A stretch of DNA of 6,334 nucleotides from Conexibacter sp. (GCA_025964055.1 JAOPZP010000332.1:1-6334), one strand, 5' to 3'. Shown: positions 1-5,400, counted from the stretch's first letter. The notes: generated from the letters alone by a model not told the origin. Program-made: numbers and translations.

Positions 1-381
1 CCAGCCGATCAGCCCGCCCAGCCCGAGGCCGACCAGCGTCACGCGCGCCTCAGGCCCCGCCTGCGCGGCCAGCCAGCGCGCCGCGACCGCCACCGCCTGC
101 GTCCAGGCCTCGACCCGACCCGCATCCAGCGGCCCGCCGGCGCTGTCGCCGCTGCCCGGCAGGTCGAGCCGCGCGACCGCCGCGCCCCGCTCGGCCAGGT
201 GATGCGCCCAGATCCGCCGCGGCCGGTAGGAGCAGATCTCCTCCCAGCCGAACGGCGGCACGAGCAGCACCGCCCGCTGCACGGGCCCGGCCGGCACGTC
301 GTGGCGCACCAGGAACGGCTCGTCCCCCGCGTCGAGGTAGAGCGCCCGGCTCGGCGCGCGATCCTGCGGCGCTGCGCCCAC
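1..381 (-). CDS. Alpha/beta-hydrolase-fold protein, partial (3' end outside window)
   Basis: The first 127 residues are visible; the rest lies beyond the left edge. The start is a GTG at 381-379, three bases after the stop of the universal stress gene and in the same frame, so translational coupling or reinitiation is likely. Residues 36-45 form a hydrophobic strand ending in PPFG (oxyanion-hole region). Residues 72-82 read LDLPGSGDSAG, typical of S33 serine-aminopeptidase-type hydrolases. The strand at 114-118 leads into the nucleophile elbow at 118-123. That elbow reads GLGLGG, where GxSxGG is expected, so the usual serine position (120) is glycine. The overall style recalls the hydrolases annotated beside exosortase and exopolysaccharide genes, but this is family memory, not a search. 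It may be non-catalytic, or may use a different nucleophile. The fold call is solid; the substrate is unknown. Confidence 0.75.
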   Translation of the reverse strand, partial: MGAAPQDRAPSRALYLDAGDEPFLVRHDVPAGPVQRAVLLVPPFGWEEICSYRPRRIWAHHLAERGAAVARLDLPGSGDSAGGPLDAGRVEAWTQAVAVAARWLAAQAGPEARVTLVGLGLGGLIGW

Positions 382-384
382 GCC

Positions 385-828
385 CTAGGTCGTCCGGACG
401 ATCAGGACGCTGCAGGGCGCGTGGTGGCTGACCTTGTTCGGCACCGAGCCGAGCAGGAAGCGCTTGGCCCCGGTCATGCCCTTGTTGCCCACGACGATGA
501 GGTCGGCGAACTGCTCCTCGGCGACGTCGAGGATGGCGTCGGCGCCGTCGCCCTGCCGGGCGAAGACCTCGGCGGTCACGCCCTGCTCCAGCGCGGACTC
601 GGCGGCGGCGCTCAGGGTCGCGTCGACGTCGGCGCGCGGGTTGACCATCCACTGCAGGTCCGCGGGGACCTTCGTCGCGTCCTCGCGCAGGCGGGACTCG
701 CCGACCGGCTCGAACGCCGAGACGATCAGCAGCCGGGCGCTCAGCGACGAGGCCAGCTCGGTGGCCCGGCCGACAGCCTTCCCCGCGGTCTCCGAGCCGT
801 CGGTGCCCACCACGATGGTCTCGAACAT
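385..828 (-). CDS. Universal stress protein, UspA family, ATP-binding type
   Basis: This 147-residue single Usp domain has the usual family length. It opens with strand 1, ETIVVGTDGS, where D10 is the conserved nucleotide-contacting aspartate. It ends with the ATP-binding signature G-x2-G-x9-G-S at G114, G117, G127 and S128, followed by the final strand SVLIVR. Proteins of this class bind ATP in the cytoplasm, usually form dimers, and act in stress survival or as energy-responsive regulators; the partner here is unknown. The ATG at 828-826 is chosen because it begins exactly at the first strand. It also has a TAGACT hexamer seven bases upstream, suggesting its own leaderless transcript. The gene lies 26 bases after the 28-residue membrane protein and 3 bases before the hydrolase, so it can also be read as part of a four-gene minus-strand run. 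Confidence 0.93.
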   Translation of the reverse strand: MFETIVVGTDGSETAGKAVGRATELASSLSARLLIVSAFEPVGESRLREDATKVPADLQWMVNPRADVDATLSAAAESALEQGVTAEVFARQGDGADAILDVAEEQFADLIVVGNKGMTGAKRFLLGSVPNKVSHHAPCSVLIVRTT

Positions 829-835
829 GGCCCGG

Positions 836-841
836 AGTCTA
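836..841 (-). promoter_or_regulatory. -10-like hexamer of the universal stress gene (leaderless promoter)
   Basis: On the minus strand TAGACT lies 7 bases before the ATG at 828, the spacing expected when transcription begins at or next to the start codon. No purine-rich ribosome binding site is well placed. A near-palindrome AGGTGCGCGCCT (841-852) overlaps its upstream edge. No -35 match was found. Confidence 0.45.
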
Positions 842-854
842 GGTGCGCGCCTGG

Positions 855-941
855 TCAGACGAGCCGGATGGTGGCGATCACGATGCTCGCGAGGACGCAC
901 ACGACGAGCACCACCTGCATCCAGATCCAGAAGGGAGACAC
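855..941 (-). CDS. Small single-pass membrane protein, 28 residues
   Basis: A GTG at 941-939 opens a 28-codon frame ending in TGA at 857-855. The product begins MSPFWIWMQVV and ends IATIRLV. Residues 4-25 are almost entirely hydrophobic and would form one membrane helix, followed by a single arginine (R26) near the C-terminus. Twenty-seven of the 28 sense codons end in G or C (TCT is the exception), matching the coding style of the neighbours and arguing against chance. AGGA lies seven bases before the GTG, and it overlaps a TAGGAT hexamer six bases before the GTG, so initiation could be by Shine-Dalgarno or leaderless. It sits 51 bases after the sugar transferase and 26 before the universal stress gene. 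An overlapping ATG at 949-947 in another frame gives a poor 23-residue peptide and was not chosen. I do not recognise a family. Confidence 0.6.
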   Translation of the reverse strand: MSPFWIWMQVVLVVCVLASIVIATIRLV

Positions 942-947
942 GCCCCC

Positions 948-953
948 ATCCTA
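948..953 (-). promoter_or_regulatory. -10-like hexamer or Shine-Dalgarno of the 28-residue membrane protein
   Basis: On the minus strand TAGGAT ends six bases before the GTG at 941. The same bases include AGGA seven bases from the GTG, so the site can be read as a leaderless -10 or as a ribosome binding site. Sequence alone does not decide. Confidence 0.4.
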
Positions 954-956
954 GGC

Positions 957-987
957 GGCGCCGGGCGCGCGGCGCGGCGCGGCGCGG
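957..987. repeat. GC-only low-complexity stretch (tandem GCGCG units)
   Basis: The short spacer between the sugar transferase stop and the small membrane protein is almost pure G+C. It includes tandem copies of a five-base unit (GGCGC) around 970-983. GCCGG and CCGGC flank it and could pair imperfectly on RNA. No T-tract follows in either direction, so I do not call a terminator. Confidence 0.35.
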
Positions 988-992
988 GCCGG

Positions 993-2501
993 CTACTCGG
1001 CGGAGCGCAGGACGGCGAGCACGGTGAGGGCGAGGATCTTGACGTCCAGGCCCAGCGTCCAGTGCTCGATGTAGTAGTTGTCCCACTCGACGCGGTCGCT
1101 CAGCGAGGTCTGGCCGCGCAGCCCGTGGACCTGCGCCCAGCCGGTGACGCCCGACTTGACGCGATGGCGGTCGCCGTAGCGACGGATGTCTGACTCGAAG
1201 AGCTCGACGAACTCCGGGCGCTCGGGCCGCGGGCCGACCAGGCTCATGTCCCCGCGCAGCACGTTGAAGAACTGCGGCAGCTCGTCGAGCGAGGTCCGGC
1301 GCAGGAGCCGGCCGATCAGCGTGCGGCGGTCGGCGCCCTCGACCCCGCCGGGCGCACTGCCCTGGCCCGGCCGGAAGCCGGCGGACGCCGGGTCGGGCAT
1401 CCGCATCGACCGGAACTTGTAGAGGTCGAAGACCGTGCCGTCCCGGCCCACGCGGCGCTGGCGGAAGACCACCGGGCCGGGCGAGCTGAGCCGCACCGCG
1501 AGGGCGATGGCGCCCATCAGCGGGGAGAAGATCAGGATCAGCAGCGCGGCGCCGAGCCGGTCGAACGCGTGCTTGAGGACGAACTGCCAGCCCTTGAGGT
1601 GCACGCTGCGCAGGCCGATCAGCGGCGTGCCGCCGAGGGGCTCGTAGGTCGCGCGGTGGTTGAGCGACTCGAACAGCCGCGGCACGAGCGAGACCTCGAG
1701 GCCGAGGGCCTCGCAGCGGCGCACCAGGTCGACGAGGCGCTCGTCGGGCTCCGACGAGAAGGCGATGACCACGTGCTCGGCCGCCGAGAGCTGGGCGACC
1801 CAGTCGAGGTCGTCGGGCGTTCCCAGCACCGGGACGTCGGCGACGGACTCGCCCTCCAGCGGGTTGGCGTCGAGGAACCCGACGGGGGTCAGCCCGTACT
1901 CGGGCTGCTCCTTGAGCCGGCGCGCGAGGCGCAGGCCGACGGCGCCGGCGCCGACGATGAGCGTCGGCCGCCCGTCGAGGCCGCGCTGGCGGGTGATGCG
2001 CTGGGCGCTGATGAGGGCGGTCCGCGCGCCGCCGACGCTGATCATCGCCGCGGCCCACAGGTGGGCGGTCACGGCGGGGACGAACTGGGAGTCGACGAGG
2101 TAGGCCTCGAGCACGACGACGGCCATCGCGGCCACCGAGATCGACCCGGCGATCGGCACGACGCCGTCGAGGATCGTCGGGCGCAGCCGGCGCTCGTACA
2201 TGCCGCGCACCAGCAGGAGCAGCATCACGAGCGGGGGGAAGAGCAGGAGCGGCCAGCCCTCGCTCATCGGCACGGGCTCGCCGGGCCAGCGGAGGGCGAG
2301 GAGCAGGGCGCCGCTCAGGCCGACGAGGTCCAGCACCGGGCGCAGAGCCGGCGACTGCAGGACGCGCCGGAACCCCGGCGCCTCGCGCCGCCAGACGAGC
2401 GGCGGGGCGCTCGTGAGGCCGGTCGTCGCGGGCAGGTGCGAAGCAGGCGCGTGCAGGGGCACGGCCTCGACCGACTGATTGCTGACCTCGATGCGATTCA
2501 C
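993..2501 (-). CDS. Exopolysaccharide polyprenyl-phosphate sugar-1-phosphate transferase (WbaP/WcaJ/CpsE type)
   Basis: This membrane enzyme transfers a hexose-1-phosphate from a nucleotide sugar to undecaprenyl phosphate, the first committed step of a surface glycan repeat unit. The 502 residues have the full polytopic architecture: a polar N-terminus (1-50), four membrane helices (about 56-71, 84-99, 115-134, 138-157), and a Rossmann-like domain with LIVGAGAVG at 181-189. A membrane re-entrant segment with S326-P327 is followed by the C-terminal catalytic domain (about 307-502). The catalytic Asp-Glu pair is D406-E407 in TSLDELPQFFNVLRGDMSLVGPRP-like sequence, and GVTGWAQVHG (451-460) and DNYYIEHW (474-481) complete the family signature. 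The start is GTG at 2501; no good Shine-Dalgarno or close -10 is seen. A second in-frame GTG at codon 14 is possible. Glucose versus galactose specificity cannot be told. Confidence 0.95.
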   Translation of the reverse strand: MNRIEVSNQSVEAVPLHAPASHLPATTGLTSAPPLVWRREAPGFRRVLQSPALRPVLDLVGLSGALLLALRWPGEPVPMSEGWPLLLFPPLVMLLLLVRGMYERRLRPTILDGVVPIAGSISVAAMAVVVLEAYLVDSQFVPAVTAHLWAAAMISVGGARTALISAQRITRQRGLDGRPTLIVGAGAVGLRLARRLKEQPEYGLTPVGFLDANPLEGESVADVPVLGTPDDLDWVAQLSAAEHVVIAFSSEPDERLVDLVRRCEALGLEVSLVPRLFESLNHRATYEPLGGTPLIGLRSVHLKGWQFVLKHAFDRLGAALLILIFSPLMGAIALAVRLSSPGPVVFRQRRVGRDGTVFDLYKFRSMRMPDPASAGFRPGQGSAPGGVEGADRRTLIGRLLRRTSLDELPQFFNVLRGDMSLVGPRPERPEFVELFESDIRRYGDRHRVKSGVTGWAQVHGLRGQTSLSDRVEWDNYYIEHWTLGLDVKILALTVLAVLRSAE

Positions 2502-2526
2502 AGTTGTCGTCCGACCTACCCCATCA

Positions 2527-2548
2527 TGTCGGCGTCAACGTGCTGACA
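2527..2548. repeat. Imperfect inverted repeat upstream of the sugar transferase
   Basis: TGTCGGC (2527-2533) and GCTGACA (2542-2548) form seven-base arms matching at six positions, with an eight-base spacer. An inner GTCA/TGAC pair (2534-2537, 2544-2547) is nested in an alternative register. It lies 26-47 bases before the GTG at 2501, in a stretch richer in A/T than the genes. It is a plausible operator or leader hairpin; no family was matched. Confidence 0.35.
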
Positions 2549-2609
2549 CTTGAGAAGTTGCACTGTCGTGTTCCTCTTCGAACGTACCATCCGGCTCCGT
2601 CCATCTACC

Positions 2610-2626
2610 CGAAGTCCGGAGCTTCG
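2610..2626. repeat. Short inverted repeat between lipoprotein and sugar transferase
   Basis: CGAAG (2610-2614) and CTTCG (2622-2626) are perfect five-base arms around TCCGGAG. It lies downstream of the lipoprotein stop and upstream of the sugar transferase, so it could be a weak hairpin or a binding site. No T-run follows, so it is not a classic terminator. Confidence 0.25.
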
Positions 2627-2658
2627 CTAACGGCAGGACTACAAGGCTCAACGTCCGG

Positions 2659-3111
2659 CTAGCCCTGCAGCTTGCGATTGATCGCCCGGATCGTGGCGTT
2701 CAGCCGCGTGCCGGTCTGCGCCACGGCCGTGCGGAGCCGGCCCTGCGCGGCGAGGATCGCCTGCGGGTCGTCGCCCTTGAGCCGGCCGCGGGCGGTGCGC
2801 AGGGCGGCGCCGTAGTCGGCGACCTCGCCGATGAAGCGGCGGTGCAGCGGCGCGAGCGCGCCGGGCGGGTCGACGGCGCGCAGGGTCGCGACCGTGTCGC
2901 GGACCGCGGCCTCGTAGGCCAGCAGCGTCCTGGCGTCCTGCGCGGCGCTGCTGGTCGGGGTGATGCGGGCCTCGAGGCGGCCGAAGCGCTGGGCCAGGCC
3001 GGCCTGGGCGCGGTTGAGCGCCTTCACGTAGTCGCCGTCGCGCTGGTCGGATCCGCAGCCGGCGGCGGTGGCGAGGAGGACGGCCAGCAGGACGGCCGCT
3101 GCAGCGCGCAT
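2659..3111 (-). CDS. Small helical lipoprotein of unknown function
   Basis: This 150-residue protein begins with a signal peptide. It has R2, a hydrophobic core at 3-15, and a lipobox-like A-A-G-C with the lipidation cysteine at C19 followed by GSD, so it is probably anchored to the outer face of the cytoplasmic membrane. The -3 lipobox residue is alanine rather than the usual leucine, a mild departure. The mature part is strongly alpha-helical. Segments at about 26-50, 58-79, 87-109 and 117-147 suggest a bundle, separated by a P-T-rich turn near 51-55 and DPPG at 81-84. I do not recognise a named family; similar small helical lipoproteins are common in high-GC actinomycetes. The ATG at 3111 puts the signal peptide right at the N-terminus. 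The gene is divergent from the NYN protein, with 54 bases between start codons and a palindrome between them. Confidence 0.85.
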   Translation of the reverse strand: MRAAAAVLLAVLLATAAGCGSDQRDGDYVKALNRAQAGLAQRFGRLEARITPTSSAAQDARTLLAYEAAVRDTVATLRAVDPPGALAPLHRRFIGEVADYGAALRTARGRLKGDDPQAILAAQGRLRTAVAQTGTRLNATIRAINRKLQG

Positions 3112-3120
3112 ACGCTCGCG

Positions 3121-3126
3121 ACCCTA
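3121..3126 (-). promoter_or_regulatory. -10-like hexamer of the lipoprotein gene
   Basis: On the minus strand TAGGGT lies nine bases before the ATG at 3111. This is consistent with a leaderless or near-leaderless transcript. The 22-bp palindrome begins two bases upstream of it, where the spacer and -35 would be. Confidence 0.4.
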
Positions 3127-3128
3127 TC

Positions 3129-3150
3129 GGTCGTGCCCGCGGGAACGACC
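3129..3150. promoter_or_regulatory. 22-bp near-perfect palindrome, candidate operator between divergent genes
   Basis: The arms GGTCGT (3129-3134) and ACGACC (3145-3150) are perfect, as is the core CCCGCGGG (3136-3143). Only the pair G3135/A3144 breaks the symmetry, so 10 of 11 base pairs match. It lies midway between the two start codons, flanked at 2 and 3 bases by the -10-like hexamers of each gene. That fits a dimeric regulator site controlling both promoters. A rare alternative is a hairpin, but it lies upstream of both predicted transcripts. The regulator is unknown. Confidence 0.5.
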
Positions 3151-3153
3151 CGG

Positions 3154-3159
3154 CAACAT
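3154..3159 (+). promoter_or_regulatory. Weak -10-like hexamer of the NYN gene
   Basis: CAACAT lies six bases before the ATG at 3166. It matches the -10 consensus at positions 2, 5 and 6 but lacks the first T. It is supported mainly by its spacing and by the mirror-image hexamer of the divergent lipoprotein gene. Confidence 0.3.
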
Positions 3160-3165
3160 CGGGTC

Positions 3166-3543
3166 ATGCGACGCGTCGTGGACGGCATGAACGTGATCGG
3201 CTCGCGCCCCGACGGCTGGTGGCGCGACCGCACCGGGGCGATGCGCCGGCTGGCCGGAGAGCTCGATCGCCTCGCCGCGCGGACGGGCGACCCGATCACG
3301 CTGGTGCTCGACGGCCGCCCCCGCGACGTCGGCACGCCGGACGCCGTCGCGGTCGTCTTCGCCCCGGGCGGGCCCAACGCCGCCGACGACGAGATCGCCC
3401 GCCGCGTGGCCGCCGACGCCGACCCCGGCTCGCTCCTCGTCACGACGTCGGACGCCGACCTCGTCCGGCGCGTCACCGAGGCGGGCGGCCAGGTCGAGGG
3501 CGCCGGGACGCTGCGGCGCCGGCTGGACGAGCTGAGCCCCTAA
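3166..3543 (+). CDS. YacP-type NYN domain protein (PIN-like nuclease fold)
   Basis: This 125-residue protein is essentially one NYN domain. Strand 1 carries VVDGMNVIGS with D6 and N9, and strand 2 carries LVLDG with D49. N71 and D74-D75 of NAADDEIARR lie in the next acidic cluster, and TTSDADLV supplies D96 and D98. These acidic residues are where PIN-fold nucleases bind divalent metal, so the protein is probably an RNA-processing or RNA-decay endonuclease in the cytoplasm; the substrate is not known. The ATG at 3166 is chosen because it places the first strand at residue 3, as in the family. The open frame continues upstream, but that part would run across the palindrome and the lipoprotein start. 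It is shorter than Bacillus YacP (about 170 residues). HemW follows after 13 bases, so the two are probably co-transcribed. Confidence 0.82.
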   Translation: MRRVVDGMNVIGSRPDGWWRDRTGAMRRLAGELDRLAARTGDPITLVLDGRPRDVGTPDAVAVVFAPGGPNAADDEIARRVAADADPGSLLVTTSDADLVRRVTEAGGQVEGAGTLRRRLDELSP

Positions 3544-3556
3544 CGTCTGGGGTCGT

Positions 3557-4765
3557 ATGGCACGGCTCCCCGACGGCGAACGCCCACCCGCCGACGGCGC
3601 GCTGCCGGCGGCGGCCCTCGCGGGCCTGGGCAGCCGGCCGTTCGGCGTCTACGTGCACGTGCCCTACTGCGCGAGCATCTGCGGCTACTGCGACTTCAAC
3701 ACCTACATCCCGGGTGAGGGCGCGTCGCCCGCGGGCTACGTGGAGGCCGTCGCCGCCGAGCTCGCGCTCGCGCGCCGGACGCTCGGCGACGCGACGCCGC
3801 CGGCCGAGACGGTCTTCGTCGGCGGCGGCACCCCGACCCTGCTGCCCGCCGCCGACCTCGCGCGCCTGCTCGACGCGATCCGCGAGCACGTCGGGCTGGC
3901 GCCCGGCGCGGAGATCACCACCGAGGCCAACCCGGAGTCGGTCGATCCGGCGGCGCTGGCCACGCTGCGCGAGGCCGGCTTCACCCGCCTGTCGCTGGGG
4001 ATGCAGAGCGCCGTGCCGCACGTCCTGGACGTGCTGGAGCGCCGCCACACGCCGGGCCGTGCGATCGCCGCCGCCCACGAGGCGCGCGCCGCCGGCTTCG
4101 AGCACGTCAGCGTCGACCTCATCTACGGCACGCCCGGCGAACGGGCGCAGGACTGGGACCGCACGCTCGACGCTGCGCTCGAGGCCGAGCCCGACCACGT
4201 CAGCGCCTATGCCTTGATCGTGGAGCCCGGCACGCGCCTGGCCGCGCGCGTGCGCCGCGGCGAGCTGCCCGAGCCCGACGACGACGTGCTCGCCGAGCGC
4301 TACGAGGTCGCGGCGCAGCGCCTCGGCGCCGCCGGCCTGGACTGGTACGAGATGGCCAACTGGGCGCGCGATCGGAGTGGGCAGTGCCGGCACAACCTGG
4401 GGTACTGGCGCGGCGGCGACTGGTGGGGCGCCGGGCCCGGCGCCCACAGCCACGTCGGCGGCGTGCGCTGGTGGAACGCGCTGCACCCCAACCGCTGGAC
4501 GGCCGCACTGTCCGAGGGGCGCTCGCCCGCGGCCGGCCGCGAGACCCCCGGCGAGGACGCCGCGCGCCTGGAGCACGTGATGCTCGCGGTGCGGCTGGCC
4601 GAGGGCCTGGACCTCGACCGCCTTCCCGCGCGCGCGCGCGAGGCGGCGCGCCAGGCCTCCGAGGACGGGTTGATCGAGCCCGGGCCGCTGACCGACGGCC
4701 GTGCCGTCCTGACGCTGCGCGGCCGGCTGCTGGCCGACCACGTGACGCTGGCGCTGGCGGAGTAG
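3557..4765 (+). CDS. hemW: HemW, radical SAM heme chaperone (formerly annotated oxygen-independent coproporphyrinogen oxidase-like)
   Basis: This 402-residue radical SAM protein has the cluster motif CxxxCxxC at C38, C42 and C45 for a [4Fe-4S] cluster, next to Y37. F47 occupies the place where true HemN has a fourth cysteine, which marks HemW. GGGTPT (89-94) and TTEANPESVD (121-130) are the SAM-binding region. HNLGYW (279-284) is the HNxxYW heme-binding signature of HemW, followed by GAGPGAHS (291-298) and a C-terminal HemN-type domain. HemW binds heme and is thought to deliver it to cytochromes or other heme proteins. It is not expected to oxidise coproporphyrinogen. ATG 3557 has only GGGG four bases upstream as a possible ribosome site, and lies 13 bases after the NYN gene. 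The first 27 residues are a family-variable extension. Its stop is two bases from the convergent acetyltransferase stop. Confidence 0.95.
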   Translation: MARLPDGERPPADGALPAAALAGLGSRPFGVYVHVPYCASICGYCDFNTYIPGEGASPAGYVEAVAAELALARRTLGDATPPAETVFVGGGTPTLLPAADLARLLDAIREHVGLAPGAEITTEANPESVDPAALATLREAGFTRLSLGMQSAVPHVLDVLERRHTPGRAIAAAHEARAAGFEHVSVDLIYGTPGERAQDWDRTLDAALEAEPDHVSAYALIVEPGTRLAARVRRGELPEPDDDVLAERYEVAAQRLGAAGLDWYEMANWARDRSGQCRHNLGYWRGGDWWGAGPGAHSHVGGVRWWNALHPNRWTAALSEGRSPAAGRETPGEDAARLEHVMLAVRLAEGLDLDRLPARAREAARQASEDGLIEPGPLTDGRAVLTLRGRLLADHVTLALAE

Positions 4766-4767
4766 GG

Positions 4768-5400
4768 CTAGATGTCGACGGCGGCCGGAGCGCCGTCGCC
4801 GGCCGCGTCCGCGTCCTGCGCCGCGGGCCCGAGCAGCTGCTCGACCAGCACGCAGTCGCGCCACGCGCCCTCGACCCGGCCGTGGTGGCGCTGGACCCCG
4901 ACGATCGTGAAGCCGGCGGCCTGGTGCAGGGCGATGCTCGCCGCGTTGGTCGTGAAGATCCGCGAGGTGAGCTTGTAGAGCCCGGCCTCCTCGGCGGCGA
5001 CGGCGATCGCCTCCAGCAGCGCGCGACCGACCCCGTGGCGCCGGGCGTCGCCCGCGACGTAGACGCCGTGCTCGCCGATCCCGGCGTAGACCGACCGCTC
5101 GGAGTAGGTGCCGACCTTGGCGAAGCCGACGACGCGCCCGTCGACCTCGGCCACGATCAGCGGCAGCGGCCCGACCGTCCACCCGGCGACCTCGGCCTTG
5201 CTGCGCGGCCGCGTCTCGAACGTCGCCTGCCGCTCGGCGATCCCCTCGTTGTAGATCGCGGCCACGCGCTCGGCGTCGCCGGGGTCGGCGGGACGGATCG
5301 AGACGGTGGACGGCGAGGACGGCAGGTGCCGGATTCTATGGGGCGTCGAGGGCAGCGCCGGTGTTGGCCGTGCCAGCCGGCGGTGAGACCAGGGTGACAC
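4768..5400 (-). CDS. GNAT N-acetyltransferase, phosphinothricin/arsinothricin (ArsN1-like) type
   Basis: The enzyme transfers an acetyl group from acetyl-CoA to an amine. The closest family by eye is the PAT/ArsN1 group, which acetylates phosphinothricin or arsinothricin; the real substrate is not shown. From residue 34, SIRPADPGD, IYNEGIAERQATFETRPRS (50-66) and VYAGIGEHGVYV (104-115) follow in the family order. R120-x-x-G123-x-G125 binds CoA, and TSRIFTTNAASIALHQAAGF (145-164) and RHHGRVEGAWRD (171-182) complete the domain. An Ala/Asp tail (192-210) follows. The coordinates use the only canonical start (GTG at 5400), but the first 25 codons contain seven A/T-ending codons, unlike the rest, and probably are not translated. 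The alternative is CTG at 5325 (185 residues), seven bases after TAGAAT. The gene is convergent with hemW and divergent from the sigma factor. Confidence 0.88.
   Translation of the reverse strand: MSPWSHRRLARPTPALPSTPHRIRHLPSSPSTVSIRPADPGDAERVAAIYNEGIAERQATFETRPRSKAEVAGWTVGPLPLIVAEVDGRVVGFAKVGTYSERSVYAGIGEHGVYVAGDARRHGVGRALLEAIAVAAEEAGLYKLTSRIFTTNAASIALHQAAGFTIVGVQRHHGRVEGAWRDCVLVEQLLGPAAQDADAAGDGAPAAVDI
5333..5338 (-). promoter_or_regulatory. -10 hexamer of the acetyltransferase gene
   Basis: On the minus strand TAGAAT matches TATAAT at five of six bases, the best -10 in the window. It ends seven bases before the in-frame CTG at 5325. If it is real, the GTG at 5400 lies upstream of the transcript start and cannot be used. 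No -35 match was seen at the usual distance. Confidence 0.45.
5356..5382. repeat. Inverted repeat in the acetyltransferase/sigma divergent region
   Basis: CGCCGG (5356-5361) pairs with CCGGCG (5377-5382), and an inner TGGC/GCCA (5365-5368, 5372-5375) with a three-base loop continues the symmetry across a small asymmetric bulge. It lies 18 bases upstream of the acetyltransferase -10 and 18 bases before the sigma -35. It may be an operator; high GC makes such repeats less surprising. Confidence 0.3.

Noticed and set aside
947..949. ATG at 949 as the start of the small gene before uspA.
   Set aside because: It opens another frame, giving a 23-residue Cys/Ser-rich peptide without a helix, and it overlaps the AGGA site that serves the GTG.
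957..992. Intrinsic terminator after the sugar transferase.
   Set aside because: The GC repeats pair poorly and no T-tract follows. No convincing intrinsic terminator was found anywhere in the window.
829..2058. A long minus-strand open frame running into the universal stress gene from inside the sugar transferase.
   Set aside because: Upstream of 828 it is a third-frame shadow of the transferase, rich in Arg/Pro/Ala with no domain. Only the 385-828 part is a real protein.
2570..2583. GTTC-N6-GAAC, suggestive of a LexA box.
   Set aside because: The actinobacterial LexA site is GAAC-N4-GTTC; here the half-sites are reversed and the spacing is wrong.
3142..3165. GGAAC-N16-GTC just before the NYN start, resembling an ECF sigma promoter.
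   Set aside because: Transcription would begin inside the coding region, after the first strand with D6. GGAAC is also part of the palindrome, so chance is likely.
3557..4765. Annotation as coproporphyrinogen III dehydrogenase HemN.
   Set aside because: The fourth cysteine of HemN is replaced by F47, and the HNxxYW motif is present; both mark HemW.
3473..5182. A 569-codon minus-strand open frame antisense to hemW and overlapping the acetyltransferase.
   Set aside because: Its composition is the Arg/Ala/Gly-rich pattern typical of antisense frames in high-GC DNA. It conflicts with two well-recognised genes in other frames.
4768..5325. Firm naming of the acetyltransferase as ArsN1 (arsinothricin resistance).
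   Set aside because: The similarity is from memory, and PAT, ArsN1 and related amine acetyltransferases share these motifs. No arsenic genes are nearby, so no symbol was given.
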